Under the pieces are notes generated by a model that searched no databases, was not told the DNA's origin, and worked only from the letters and a program-made list of their open reading frames with translations. Positions 21,612 through 34,500 of a stretch of 64,000 bases of DNA are shown here, piece by piece. The stretch spans positions 620,001 to 684,000 of the forward strand of contig NTMA01000021.1 of the NCBI GenBank assembly GCA_002917075.1, written 5' to 3'. Within the stretch, counting starts at the first letter, position 1; every line of letters starts with the position of its first letter. Origin of the DNA: Hawksworthiomyces lignivorus (lineage: Eukaryota > Ascomycota > Sordariomycetes > Ophiostomatales > Ophiostomataceae). A program made the position numbers and the translations under genes.

Positions 21612-23098
21612 GATGCGAATTTCTGGAGGCTTTCGGGTTTCTCAAAATAGAAGAACGAATAGAGAACAAAGAGAAAAAGGGAGGCAAATCAAGAGGGCAA
21701 CAAGCAGCAGAGTGTTTGTTGCAGACGAGGCAAGCTCAGAGGGTTTAAGCTGGTATTTATTATTATGGGGCGATAAGGAATAGCTAGCTGTGCCTAGCAG
21801 CGGTCCAGAACCGTTGGCGAGGGGAACACTCCGGATCAGGAAATCAGCTGCAAAAAGGAGACGAAGAGGAAGCAGTTTGGAATTCACAGGGTCTCAGGAT
21901 TGTTGACTGTCCCGAGTGTATTTTTATTTCTTACATTGCGATGCGCATGCTCGCCTATTTAATTGAATATGTAGTCTCTCATAAGAAAAGGAGGTGGTGT
22001 CTTGCCTCTGTTTTTGGAAAAGAGCAATTTTCAGACTCAACAACTTTGCTGGGGGCAGCTCTTTCCCAAAGAGTGCCGAAATTCTGGAATTCAACACATT
22101 GATGACGTCGTGGCGAATTTCTCGCAGGAATTTTTTAGCGGGAAGGCCCCTGCAGCCCAATCACCTAGCTAATTGGCTCTGGTGCTCGCGGGCGTGCTCG
22201 ATGGGACTGCAGCCGGTTCAGCAGATACGAAGAGCCGCCGGCGAGTATTATCGCAGTGTTCCGCATTATTATCTGGGTCTCCTCAGCCGTGCTCAACATT
22301 TGCAGGCGTGCATCCTTTTGCCTCAAGCGACTAGTTCGTACTTAACTGGTTGCGGCGCGACGATGGAACTGTGTGTCTTGCAAAATGCGACACGGCCCCT
22401 AGGATTGCGATCTAGAGTGGTTTGCGGCTGTCAATATTTAATATTACGGAGTATTTTTAATAGATGGGCTTAAGCAAGAGGCCAGGCCTAGCCGATGCTT
22501 GCCAAAAATAACGATCAACAGCCCACCGAGCCCACTCGTCGCAGAAGGCTGTTTAGCGTGCCACTCCCCCAATGCTTATGCTTAGGCTTAGATTATCAGC
22601 GCTCATTATCGAGCCACTCAGGGCTGCTGTCACCCACGGTCGCACCTTCTGCCGTGGTGCGATAACGCCATTGCCAACCGCACCTTCCCCGCGCACCTGT
22701 TATGATAATATTCCTGATTAGGGAAACGGATAAGCAGCCAACCACAGCTTACGACAACCTCGTACAACGTCGACAAGAACTCGACAGGACCAAGCTTCCC
22801 CTGATAGCAGTGCGCGGCGATTTTCATCTTCCGTTTACCTCTGCAGAGCACCACTTCAAGACACGCAAAGCCCATACAGATTTCCAACCTGCCGTCCGAA
22901 TCTCCTGAACCCTCCGGCTTTTGATCTTTGCCGATTTCGCACCGTTGCTCTATCCCGATGGGAGCCGCAGTCCTACGACTCGACGTTGACCGGAGACCGC
23001 GATAGCTCTTTTTCTAAACTGCTGCGTATTTGAATTGAAGGCGATACATGTTGTCGGACGACAAAGGCATGCGACTCTACGCTCTCTAGACTTACGAG
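21612..23098. other. Intergenic, divergent promoters of GBE1 fragment and MCX1
   Basis: No gene supported. A 159-codon plus frame (21994-22473) starts with GTG and shows no family feature. The motif TACGGAGTA occurs at 22445-22453. Confidence 0.55.
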
Positions 23099-25021
23099 AT
23101 GTTGGTCGTTACGAAGCCGCGGTCGGTAGCCGTGCTCAGCGCCCCGTGGTCCACGACGGTGACCGCCACCGCTCCACAGCCGCTCGTTCCTCAACGTCGA
23201 CGATTTTCAGTTTCACGACCTTCTCGCACGGCGCCCCGGCGAACGCAGGACTTCACCTCGGGTTTCTCCAGCAGCTATGATCCCGCCGAGGACGGCGGCC
23301 GCGGGCCGATGTTCAACAAAGCCAAGTTCGGTGTGCCGCAATTCTATCCCCGGGACCTCAAAAAGAGGGTTGATGACTACGTGATTGGCCAAGACCGAGC
23401 AAAGAAGACAATTTGCGCCACAATTTTCAACCATTACCAACGGCTGCGGCGAAAATACCACCAAGAGGACGCCGACCGCTTGATGCGCGAGAAGCTGCAG
23501 AGGCAGCGATTTGCCAGAGACCGGGATCTGCACGACAGACACCGTGAAAGCAATGTAGATGGTTAGTCTTATTCAGCATCTCTTTTGTGGCATCTGATAT
23601 GCACTCTCCCTGCTCTTTACTCTTTTGGCTAACCGGCGCTCTTCTTTCTTATTGCAGATGAGTTTCCAAACCACTTTGAACAGCATGAAGGAGCATACAG
23701 AGAATCTGCCTCTGATCCGACTGAGACCTTCTATGTGCCAGAAGATAACACTCTTCCTCGGCACGTGAAGATTGACAAAAGCAATCTGCTGCTAATTGGA
23801 CCTACTGGTGTAGGCAAGACATACATCCTCGAGTGTGTACAGCCGCCGTCTTTGTTACTCATTTAGCACATTATACTAACATATGTCCTATGCAGAACTC
23901 TCAGCAAGAAACTGAATGTTCCGTTCACTATAAGCGACTGCAACAGCTTCACTCAAGCCGGCTATATCGGCCAGGATGTGGAGACATGCATCGAGCGGCT
24001 TCTAATTGAGGCAAACTACGACACAACGGCGGCAGAATACGGCATTGTGGTGCTAGACGAGTTTGATAAGATTGCCAGACGAGAGACCGTCCATGGCCGC
24101 GACGTGGGCGGCGAGGGCGTGCAGCAGGCGCTCTTGAAGCTGGTCGAAGGCACGCGCGTGACCGTGAATGTCAAGGATAACCGCGCCTCGTCTTCGACCT
24201 CGTCCCGCTCCGCCAGCCCCATCACGAGCACGTATGGATCGCCGTCCAACTCAACTGCGCCGCCGCAGGCGTCACCGCCATCAGGCAAGGCGGACCAGTA
24301 CACCATCGACACGAGCAACATCCTGTTCGTGTTCTCGGGCGCCTTTGTGGGCCTGGACAACCACGTGATCCGACGGGTTGCGAAACCCTCCATGGGCTTC
24401 GGCTCGGAGCTGCGAAGTACCAAGGGGTCATCTCTCTCGGGCAGCAAAGCTGTGCTTCCGGCCGAGGCTTACAGCCATCTGCCACACCAGCCGGCGTTCC
24501 CGGACCCGGACACTGTGAGCTTTACGCCGCTCGACCTGGCCAGCCCGCTGGACCTGCAGGCGTTCGGCTTCATCCCCGAGCTGATCGGTCGCGTGCACAA
24601 CATCTGCGCGCTGTCTCCGCTCTCCCTCGAAGAGCTGTACCGCATCTTGACAGAGCCCCGCAACAGCCTCGTCGAGCAGTACACGTCGCTGTTTGAGACG
24701 TATCCGAGCCGACTGTACTTCACGCGGCGGGCACTACATGCCATCGCTGCACGGGCTGCGAAGAATGAGACTGGAGCCCGCGGTCTGAAGATGGAAATGG
24801 AGCGCGTACTGGCAGAGCCCATGTTCGAGGCACCCATGCCATATGTGCTGATTACAGAGGCGTGCGTCGAGGGCAAGGAGAAGGCGGGCTACTGGGGCAA
24901 AGACGGCCGGTTTGAGATTGAGCGGCGAATTCGGGACGAAGACGAGGGCCTGGATGGAACGAGCGACGCATTCAGCTCGGCGTTTGAGCAACTGAGGCAA
25001 GCAGGACAAAGCGGCGCTTAA
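23099..25021 (+). CDS. MCX1: Mitochondrial ClpX-type unfoldase
   Basis: AAA+ unfoldase of the mitochondrial matrix; yeast Mcx1 works without a ClpP partner and helps activate the first heme-synthesis enzyme (family knowledge). Exons 23099-23561, 23658-23832 and 23896-25021 give 587 residues. An Arg-rich presequence (first ~50 residues, PQRRRFSVSRPSRTAPRR) is followed by YVIGQDRAKKTICATIFNHY, Walker A GPTGVGKT (about 200), YIGQDVETCIERLL, Walker B VVLDEFDKIAR (about 262), GEGVQQALLKLVEGT, an inserted Ser/Pro-rich loop and IPELIGRVHN (sensor region), then TGARGLKMEMERVL. There is no N-terminal zinc-binding domain, as in fungal Mcx1. Joins VD-DEFPNHF and ILE-TLSKKLN keep phase. The Ser-rich loop (near 310-350) sits where ClpX carries the pore loop that can vary. 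It converges with the COX gene 522 bp away. Confidence 0.95.
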
Positions 25022-25543
25022 GGCTCATTTGCCGGCAGGTGCTTCGTTCTGGTCAGATTGAAGGCTTGAAGCCTTAGTGTATGGGTGTGTGTATATAGGA
25101 TATGTGTTCGATGTGCGCAGTATTTACGACATAACGACTTGCGTTCTTAGACAAGCTCAAGAGGAGTACAACATGATACGATTCACCTAGTTCGGTATTT
25201 TGTCTTCAATTTTCACTGAAAGAAAAGGGTAGTAGCTGGTTCGATTGTCGTAGTACAGTATTTACATCGTGTTATATTTTTTGTAGATGAAGAGGGAGAT
25301 TCCCGACAGCTCATCAGGAAAATCCCAGTTTCCCATTTTCTGCATTTTTTTTACTTCTTTTGGACGGCACAAAACCCCCGACATCTGGTGAGTAATGTTC
25401 TTCCATCTATGATTTTTTCCCTATCCATCTTGCTTACTTCTGTCCTCTACCAAAAAGAAAATGAGAGACTCTTTTAACACAACAGCATCACGCCAACGAA
25501 CAAGACACAAGAAAAATAATTAAGAAGCAAGACTGTAGATAAA
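25022..25543. other. Convergent spacer MCX1/COX
   Basis: 3' regions of both genes; AT-rich, with nothing else seen. Confidence 0.55.
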
Positions 25544-26472
25544 TTAGTGAGCGGCGGGTGGCGACTGGATCTGGCCCTTGCCCTTGTAGCCCTCGGAGGC
25601 GACGCCGGTAAATGGGTCGGACTTCTGCTCCTACAGTAGGGGGAAAAAGCAACATGTCAGCATATATCGGTTTGCGGTCATGTAGAAGAGCAGCCGGTAT
25701 GACTCTCTGAACACAAGCTGGTGCGGGAGTGAAACGAACCTTGAGCTTCTCGTTGGCAGCCTCCTGCCACTCCTTGGTCATGGTGTGCGGTGGCGGTCTG
25801 GCGACCACGCGCATGCCTGCGAACAAGAGCAGAGACGCACCGACGCCGATGACAGTGTACAGAGCGACCTTCTTGCCCTCGCCCGGCGGCGGCAGGGAGC
25901 GGGGGCCGTGGGGGCCGAAGGCAATCCAGTAAGCTGCATAGATAAGACCAATCAGTCAACACGGCTCCATATCAGTGCTTGCCCGTCTCCGAGATATGTT
26001 GCGCCAGCTACCACGCAGGCCGCTCATCAGAGGCTCAACATTGTTTCTACCGAGATCAGGCACACGACCGGTATCACCGACAGGGCCAATTGATGCCGGC
26101 AAGGCAAGGCTGCCCGGACTGATGGGTCCTTGCGTCCAGAACTACCCCCCTCTTCCCGGTCCTTATCTTCCTACCCATCCGAAGCCGACATCTAACAGAA
26201 GTGATCGAATTGGCGGAGACAAGGACAAAGAAAGATCGAAAACACTTACCGGCCTTCTTCTCCTGGAGCGTCAGCTCCTTCCAGTTGCCCTTCATGCGGT
26301 CGCGCAGCGCCATCCACAGGTCAGCCTGCTCCTGCAGCGGCAGGCCCTCCCAGCGCTTCTCGATGTTGGCCAGGGTCGGGTTGGAGATGGCGTGCGTGGA
26401 GGCGGCACGGCGGCAGGCCACCTGCGGCTGCTGCAGAGCGCGCACCAAGGTCGTCGGCCGGACACGGAACAT
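25544..26472 (-). CDS. COX5: Cytochrome c oxidase subunit IV (yeast Cox5 type)
   Basis: A nuclear-encoded single-pass subunit of respiratory complex IV in the inner mitochondrial membrane. Exons in transcript order: 26472-26250, 25933-25740 and 25630-25544, giving 167 residues. The presequence MFRVRPTTLVRALQQPQVACRRAAS is Arg-rich without acids. The matrix part has IEKRWEGLPLQEQADLWMALRDRMKGNWKELTLQEKKAAYWIAFGPHGPR, a family signature with the KKAAYWIAFGPHGPR block built by the first join. One membrane segment (VALYTVIGVGASLLLFAGM, about 97-115) is followed by TMTKEWQEAANE. The C-terminal exon gives EQKSDPFTGVASEGYKGKGQIQSP. Intron 1 is long (316 bp), intron 2 short (109 bp). Fungi with one such gene use it under all oxygen levels, unlike yeast with two isoforms. 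Confidence 0.95.
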
Positions 26473-27738
26473 GGCGAGAGATGTGACGAAGGAACCAAAA
26501 TTCAACTGACAGCGAAAATTTTTACGAGGGAGAAGCTCAGCCGGGAAAGGACGAGGCAGAAATCGCAGAAAAGAAAAAGAAAAGAGGAGAGGAGATGGGT
26601 CGGATTGAGAGGATTCGGACCTTTCGTTCGAATTGAGGTGGTTGTAGTAGTAGCGGGTGGTTGTTGATGTCGAGAATTCGCACGAGCTTTCGATTTCGGG
26701 AGGACAAGGAAGAGAGAGAGAGGGAGGAATTTCTTTCTGGTGGTAGTCTCCCGCCAATTGTTTGGCCCTGTCCGGATCGTATGACAGAGGGAAAAAAGGA
26801 CACCAGAAGGGGGAAGGCTCCACCAAAAGCCCAAAGCCCGAGGGAGCTCTTTCTGCCCGGACGAAAGAAATCGCTCGTAATTACCCACCCCTCCTGCCCT
26901 CCTAACAATTTCCGCACATGACTAAGCCAAGACAGCGGTGGACCCGCCAATCAGGGAACACTCCAACCAAGCAAAGGGAGGAGCAAAGCTGGGCTCGCTG
27001 GGGAATAAGAAGGGAGAGAGGTAGAGAGGTAGAGAGGCAGAGATAGAGGGGACTGAGATATGATCAAAAATGATAGAATTGGCTTGCGGCTCCAGAAAAA
27101 AAAAACGAGGTTACGGGCACACAAGCGGCGTCTAAGTCTCCTGATTCTAAAAAATATCCTTACAGGCCCGTAAAGGGCAAATGCATGCGCGTGCTCGTCT
27201 TTGCTGTGCTTCTGCCTTTTCTTTTCGTCCCATCGTTTTCTCCCACACAAAACACAAATATTTTGGGGTGAACCGCTGCAATTCGCCAATCAGCGTCCTT
27301 GAAGCTCCGCCATTCCCGTCAGCCGAGAATGCCCTGGAGCCTGCGTCTTTGTGCTCGTGCCCGCAAAACACCCTGTTCCACTGCTTACTCTCGCAGTATT
27401 GTGCTAACTAAGCACTAAGCTTTACCGCAGCACACCGTAGGTTTACAGAAGCCTCGAGTCTCCTGATGCTGCTTCGTGTCCCGGTTTGTATGTAGATCTT
27501 AACCTCAGATGAAAACATCCCTTCTCATATCACCTGCTCGTCCCGGTTTCTATCGATCTCCCTCTTTCCTTGTCGTACTATTATCCGTCTGTGGTAAACG
27601 GTCTCGGCCCGGTTGCTGTGGAGGTTCTAGCGTGCTGGACGTGGAGGTTGTGGAACTGGTATCCAAAGCACGTGCATCACGAATAAGTGAAACTGCACCA
27701 TCTAAAAAGAATTTTTTTTGCAGGCTCGTCGACATATC
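26473..27738. other. Intergenic, COX upstream region
   Basis: 1.27 kb without a supported gene. It contains a purine-rich GAGAGGTAGA repeat near 27014-27048. Several overlapping 60-140 codon frames on both strands look like chance. Confidence 0.55.
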
Positions 27739-27981
27739 TCACCTCTGTGACAGCGTTGGCTCGGTAGGACCTTTCTGCTTTTCCAAATAAGGCCGGAAGA
27801 CATAAATTCCTGTATAGAATTGATCATATGAATATGTGTATGACAAAAGCCACAGGAAGAAGACAATAGAAGACTCATAAAATGAAGAAGAAAAGGAAAG
27901 AGCAGAATTCCTTGGGGACAAACCATTGACAACTCCAGCTACGACGGCAAGGCCGAGTGGTATCATCTTCTGAAGAGACAT
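27739..27981 (-). CDS. Possible 42-residue single-pass membrane peptide
   Basis: Not recognised with certainty. Exon 27981-27924 codes for MSLQKMIPLGLAVVAGVVN and exon 27809-27739 continues GIYVFRPYLEKQK and ends GPTEPTLSQR. The intron has GTTTGT and ACAG ends and joins in phase. The first exon is a membrane segment after a short Lys-containing N terminus. The second starts with an aromatic-basic stretch, a layout seen in tiny mitochondrial inner-membrane proteins of fungi. An unspliced reading is also open for 80 codons but would code for a poor, Ser/Tyr-rich middle. An extra intron after EKQK (weak donor GTCCTA) could extend the C terminus by about 50 Ser/Thr-rich residues. It is divergent to MMS22, 527 bp away. 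Confidence 0.42.
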   Translation of the reverse strand: MSLQKMIPLGLAVVAGVVNGLSPRNSALSFSSSFYESSIVFFLWLLSYTYSYDQFYTGIYVFRPYLEKQKGPTEPTLSQR

Positions 27982-28256
27982 GGTCAAGTGGGATGGCGAT
28001 TAAGCTGCTGCGACAAGGCGACTGGCACTGTGAGAGAGCATTAAAAGAATCCAAGCTGATATTGGGCACCTTGAATTCACGATAAATTTCGGCCTGCCAT
28101 TATGAAACACAGCTAAACAGTTATTAAAGGCCTGGTCTATTAGGGAGAATGATTAATAGGTGAGGAAGCGGCCTGTTAAGGCTTTGGGCGGGTTTCGCTG
28201 CACGGCCTAGACCTGGGACTGGTTTTTGGTGGGGTTGGCTGCACGCTGTTCCGGCG

Positions 28257-28294
28257 ACGCGTCTCCTGTGCAGCGCTTTCTCGCTTGGACGCGT
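28257..28294 (+). promoter_or_regulatory. mus7: Two ACGCGT (MCB-type) boxes upstream of MMS22
   Basis: ACGCGT at 28257-28262 and 28289-28294, 32 bp apart and about 215-250 bp before the MMS22 ATG, inside the 527-bp divergent region 27982-28508. This hexamer is the MluI cell-cycle box bound by MBF in yeasts, which drives DNA-replication genes at G1/S. The match is palindromic and exact; function is inferred. Confidence 0.5.
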
Positions 28295-28508
28295 CCCCGC
28301 CGTTATCCACTATCGACACCACAACTACCAAAAAAAAAAAGCCGGAAGAAGTTGAGAACAGAACAAGTGATTATGTGCTGGCACAAACTCTATGGACCTC
28401 TTTACATCAAGAAGCAAGAGAACGACGAGCAGACTACAGAAAGGAAGGAAACGCGCTGCTGCTTGAAAATCACACCCATGTCCTCTTTATGATGCAGCAT
28501 CCCACCCG

Positions 28509-31500
28509 ATGGAGAGGAACTGGAAAGTGCTGGGCGAAGTCCCAGATTCCGACGATGAGTCTGTCGACAACAACAGCCAAGAGTCTCTTGAGAGCCAGGC
28601 TGTCGGTGGCGGCAAGGTAGCAGATTTGGCTAGAAAAAGCCATTCTCAAGGCCATGAAAAAAATCCGGAAGACTCTCTTTGGAACATACCGCCCTCGCCT
28701 CGTGAACAGGTCCAGCCAACCACGACGAACACGTCCGCCTCCGTCCAACCTCCGGTTTCCCGGCTGCTCTCGTCTCTGCCCGATGACTCGGACGATGAGA
28801 TAGATCTGATCTTCGACGGTGATCGAGAAGATCCAATAACAACCGTCAGAAAGGCACCCCTTCCCGCGGCTCCTCAGCTGGAGCAAGACGAGCTGCAAGA
28901 CGAACTGCAATCGGATCAACAAGAGCCGCTACTCAAGCAAGCACACCGGCCAGAACATCCTCATGAACATCCCAATCAGCATGGCCAGCGTGACCAGCAT
29001 GAACAGCCCAAGGAAACCGATACGACGCAGGCACCATTTCCTCTATCACAAGAATCGTCCCTGTCGTCACTATCAAGCCTCTCTCGATCCCCCTCTCCAC
29101 CGCCAGAGCCAATATCCGCAAATATCCCTCCAAACCGTCCTCCAAGCCCTTCGCCTTCATTTCCTATACTGCCAGAGTCCCCTCCAGCAACATTTAGACT
29201 TGGTTTTGTGCGATCTTTGCGTCCCCGAAAGCCCATCCAGCAACATCCGTACCTGCTGGAAAATGCGCAGTACACCAAATTTATGAAGTCCCATGGCGTA
29301 AAGCCAATCAAAATGGCTTACAGCCGCACACCCACCAATGACGCTGCGGAAGAAGACTCTCAGGAGAAAGATTTTGTTGACGAAGAGAGTCAGTTAGCTG
29401 GCACAGGACCCCAGCGTGACACCTCCCTTCTCGGAGACAGTCTCTATGATTTCCCAAGCAGCCCAATCGGCCGTGGGCCCGATGCCGCCTCTTCTCTCTC
29501 GCCATCACCTCGAACATCTACTCCTGCTCACCGGTTGCTGCCACCAAGCAGTCCAGAAGTAGGCGACAACACGACGGACAACACGAGTCTGCCGGATGAG
29601 GAAGGCTTTCCAAGTCCCAAGACGTTTTTGCTTCAGCGGCGCCGCCGTCTATACGGCGGCGTATCAAAGCCCCAAAGCTCTCCAAAGCTGTCCGAGCGAG
29701 CGAGGCAGGCGAAGGCGCTGGAGTCGATTCTCGACAAGTCACCGCCGCCGCCCAAGTGGAAGCCCGTTCACATTGAATTATCACCTGATCCCCCTTCACG
29801 TCCGTCGATGCGCGCAGAGCATCAGCCAAGCCGCCTGTCTCCGTCATTAGTGGACACTTTGCCAAGCTCGGATGCGATTAACATCGCTGATGCGAATGAT
29901 ACCGATGATGCCGATGAAGATTTTGACGGTCTTCCTGGTTCCTCTCTGTCTTCTCGAGGTGCAGAAGACGAAGACCAGAGTGATTCGGAAGTCGTTCGCA
30001 AAAACAGCAGACGGATCAGAGGCGTGCTGCCTGCTTCTTGGCTCCGACTTGATCAACAAAATACCCGAGGCGGCAAAGCGGCAGCTCTAAGACGACCAGT
30101 TACACATAATGACCAAGGGCCGCGGAAAGGTGTCGCGGTGCCGAGACGGAACCCCTCAAGTTCGCTGGCAGCGGCCACACTTTTCCTAGATGAATCTGAT
30201 GACGATAATGATGACGATACTAATGACGCTCAACACACCCCAAGCCGGCCAAAAGCGCCAAGAGTTGAGCCTTGGCCGGAAGATGAACCTGACGAAGAGG
30301 ATGTAGGAGCCCCTCAGGTAATAAGTGACGATGACCTGGGATCGGTAATGGAAGAGGACATCATTGATAGGATGACGCCCGGGGTAAAGAGGAACCGAAC
30401 AATTTCGACGGAAGACTCAAGGCGAAAGAGACAGAAAACACGACCAGTGAATCCGTTCAAGGGCGTCCCCGGCCGAAAGTCGCGGCAGCCCAGAATTACC
30501 AGGATGTTCGACAAGTCCGCTTCGTCGTCCAAGTCAGACCGGCCTTCGCACCGCCTCCATCAATCCTCGACTCAGCGGAAACCAGCAAGGAAATTGAGCG
30601 GGCGGGTTCGCAAAGGGAACTCTCCTCCTCCATTGCTGAGCATCCTTGATTTTGTTGAACCAACAGCGCCGAACTTCATTCGCATTGCTGCTCGTACTGC
30701 TCGTTCTCGACCACATCTCGGCAAGACCAGTCCATCCCGGAAACTTATCAATCTCGGAAGTCGAAATGATAATGTCGATGCTCTATCTGTTCTCCATGAT
30801 TGGAGAGTAGGAAAAATCAAACCCAGAATTCCCAACGCGCCGAGACATTCGAAGAACATACAAAAGAAACGTCCTCTCAGCGAACTATCGCCCAATCTTA
30901 CAAGGCATCCTGCACATTCGTCCAAACAAGTCACCCAGTCGCCAAAGGTGGCTGCTGTGATCCGATCCTCCCACGTCAAATCTTTTGCCAATTCGATTTC
31001 TCAGAGCAAGCTTGCACGATCACCTCAGCCCTCCCATTCCATCAAGGACAATGTTCCAAAGCCCGCGGAAGGTATGATGCGGCCCGCGCAGCTGGAAACC
31101 ATTGTATATGCGAAACGGGGGCGAAACGGCTTCATTGCAAAGAAGAAGACCCTCGACGAGATGTACCGCAGACGAGGAAAAGAGGCTCTCCACTTGCCCA
31201 ATGAACGGCTCGAGCGATTCATGGACGACCAGGTCTCGATTTCTGGTGTCGAAGGTGACGCTATGGACGATGTAAGATCTGAAAAAGCCAAAGAGCTTCG
31301 CCCTTTGCAAGCCCGAGAACCGGAAGATGCTGCGCCGGAACCAAGCCCCAGACTAAATCGGGCCGCAAAGCGGTCAAGATTTCGCAAAAGATACGATCCC
31401 AGGCCTGTTGATACTACTGCACCACGATTTGCTCATGCGTTGGATCCTATCCCACTGGATCTTGGCCCTACAACGGATGTGTATATTGCCGATGCTACAG

Positions 31501-34500
31501 ACCCTGAGTTAGACAAGCTGCAGGGCCTCGGCCCATTTGGCTCGCAGTATCCCCAGCACTTCGATATCTTCCCACTCGACAGCGGCATCTTCTTCCATCA
31601 GAGCACCTTGATTGGTAGCGGACGACTGAGCAAAGGACTTGGAATGACTGATTCTGCAACTTCAATGCCTACAGCTACAACAGTGCTCATATCCACGTTC
31701 CAGCTCGATGAACGAACCCTTAACTGGAACACCTGGGATGATGTTGCGTCTTCTGATTTTGGCATTCTCTTCGACTGGCTGGCGGATATTCTCTGTTCTA
31801 CGAATACCGTAGAGACTCCATTTGGGCCCAAGATCCATGCGTTTGTCAACTTTGTTGTTGACTTTGTCGACACAGTAATCATGGCCCCCGAAGCAAATTC
31901 AGACATGCAGAAATCGTTTATCTTACGCAGCTCTGAGGTGATGACGGGCTTCCTTGACCGCTTTGAAGCTCCTCGCCGGCAGCAAGAAGGAGAGGAGGTC
32001 GATGTGGCTACAAACTGTCATTTAGCTGTCTTGACAGGCATGTTGGTGGTTGTTGTGCGGCTGTTGCGAATGTCTCGAGACACGCCAAGCTGCCTGACCG
32101 AATCGTTTCAGTTGGAAGGCCTACTAAAAAGAGTTGCTAGGCTCTCTGTAGAGAGTTTGCTAAAGTACGGTCTTAGCGAGGTTCGCGCGGTATATGACGA
32201 CTGTCAACGACCTACATTCCGCGACCGTGGAATCCGAAAGGATATGCAGGCACTAAGCTCGTGGGTTGCTCTCATACAGGTTCTCGAGCATGCCCATATT
32301 CCCAGGACTGGATTTTGGGACGTGACGTATTCGGTCATGCTCAACCGCTTCCCATTTGCCTCCTGTACAGATGCCAGGAAACTGGAGCAGCTTTGGGAAG
32401 ACATGTTCACTCTCTTGCCTCTCGGCGAGTTCGACAGCTCTGGCGCTGTGCAACCAGGACTGAGACACCTGGTGCCACTCGATGGATGGAACCTTCCGCG
32501 GCAGGCCCTGAGTCGCGTTTTTCAGCTCTACAAGACAAACCCACACCAGTCGCCTAGCTTTAATGCATACTGCCGTGCGATCGTGGGCCGTTGCCATTAT
32601 CTCGTACAGGAATGGGGCTGGCGACGATGCAGCGGCATTATCGGAGTTATTTTCGACTTCTACGGGTCCCAAGATTTTGCTCACCTTCGAAACGAGGAGG
32701 TATATCGGTCTCCTCGCTTCCTGGAAGAGCTGACAGAGACGCCATCACTAGCAATTAGCCCGGAAGACAAGTGCTTTCATATCTTCATCAAAATGCTAGG
32801 GCTCGTCATCCTGCAGTTGCGACGGCTTGGCCTGACGAACGAAATACGAAATCTTGTTGCTCGGACGCTGCCCAATCATAACCGGCAGTATTTGAAAGAG
32901 AAAGACATCCACCAGCGTGACCTTGCGGCTTTGCGAAATCACCATGATCTCTTGTGCACACTTTTCTGGGCAGCACCTGCTGATCTCCGTCCAGGCATCC
33001 ATCTGATTGAGAAACTGGTTGTTCCCGCAAGCTCCCACAAGGAGGCTTGTCTCATCAACATCCGAGCATGGAATCAGCTGGCACGGTTCATCATCGCATC
33101 TGGGGAAGAATACTCAGTCTATAGGGGCTTCCAATCCTGGATAAATAGCATCTTCCAGCAGGTGTTGGATCAATATTTGTCGGCAGAATCCGATATGCAA
33201 AAGCAGTTTTCGAATCTGTCCAAGAATCTGATGCAAGGTATCAGTCCAGACTTCCTTAAGGCCATGGCGGCATCCAACCGGGCGGTTGCCATGGATGTTC
33301 TCCAAGCCTGCGTCGTGTCATCGCTTGACGTGCTCAAACACGCGAAACCGCTCGAGGTTGCCACCTATTGCCTCAACACGTACCAGTTGGATCAGATTTT
33401 CACCAAGGTAGATCTTCTGTCTCCCAAGGCCCACTGGGGTATCTTGGAAACCGCCCTGGATGTCGTAGACAATTACCTGGATCGCCTAGAGAAGGCGATA
33501 GATGAGCAGTATTCAAGCTCGCCCGACGCAGTCGATCCTCATGTGACCGAAGAAGCTGTCTTGATGCTCGACCACAAGCTGGCCAAGAGCTTATTCTCCC
33601 TCCACAACAGCATTACGCATATATCATGGGACGGACTATCACAAGCGGCCACCGGTCTGCGTACCGTTTGTACGGAGAGGTGTGTTGTCCTAGCTGCTCG
33701 ACTGGCCAGCCGATTCATCCACTCGGGCGTATACCGCCTATCGCGTTTTTTTGGAACGGGCAACTACTGCTTATTTGAGCGGCTGCCGCACTCGCCAGGC
33801 CTCTTACAGCGTAAATATATGCCGTTATTCATATCCGCTGTCGTGCAGAATAGCGTGTTCGACTTTAAGGACCTGGGTACTAGCCTCCTCGAACTGTGGC
33901 TGCTGGCCATTGTCAAGCCCCAACACCTCCTTGCCTACGAGATCCGGCTAGCTGAGACACTTCGCCGGCATGATCTGTCGTACCTGCGGCGGGCTTTTGT
34001 ACCAACTGGCGACAGGGTGGTGCCTAGTTATGACACCAACCGCGCCTTCTTCTCCTGCGCTGCGGTGTCTATGCGGCAAATGCTTCGGGACGCAGATGGG
34101 ACCGTGCGGCGGCAACAACTCCGCAGCGAGTTTGCCTGCGCACTTAAATTGGTGATGCAGCAAATGAAGGAGGATCTGAAGCACCGCAGCGCTAATATAG
34201 ACGGGGAAAACAATGCAGAGCGGCAGCAGCAACAGCAACAGCGACATGACGAGTACGTTCAGTTTGTGCGTTCCATTGTGGCACTAATCAAATCTCACGG
34301 CGGCGATATCTGTCCACTGGATGTCTTCTACTACCAGCAAAGCCCAGACTACTCGCCGTCATCAGAGGACCCGCAGCTTCAGACGGCGGGCATCATAGCG
34401 TACGGCCTGCGGTTAGGTGAAGGCGAGGCAACGGCCGCACCTCAACTCTTCCACTACCTGCACAACAACTTTCACATCGCACTAGCCAACCAACAGCTGA

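Noticed and set aside
21994..22473. 159-codon plus-strand frame
   Set aside because: It starts with GTG, and its Arg/Leu/Ser/Cys-rich translation looks like random GC-rich DNA.
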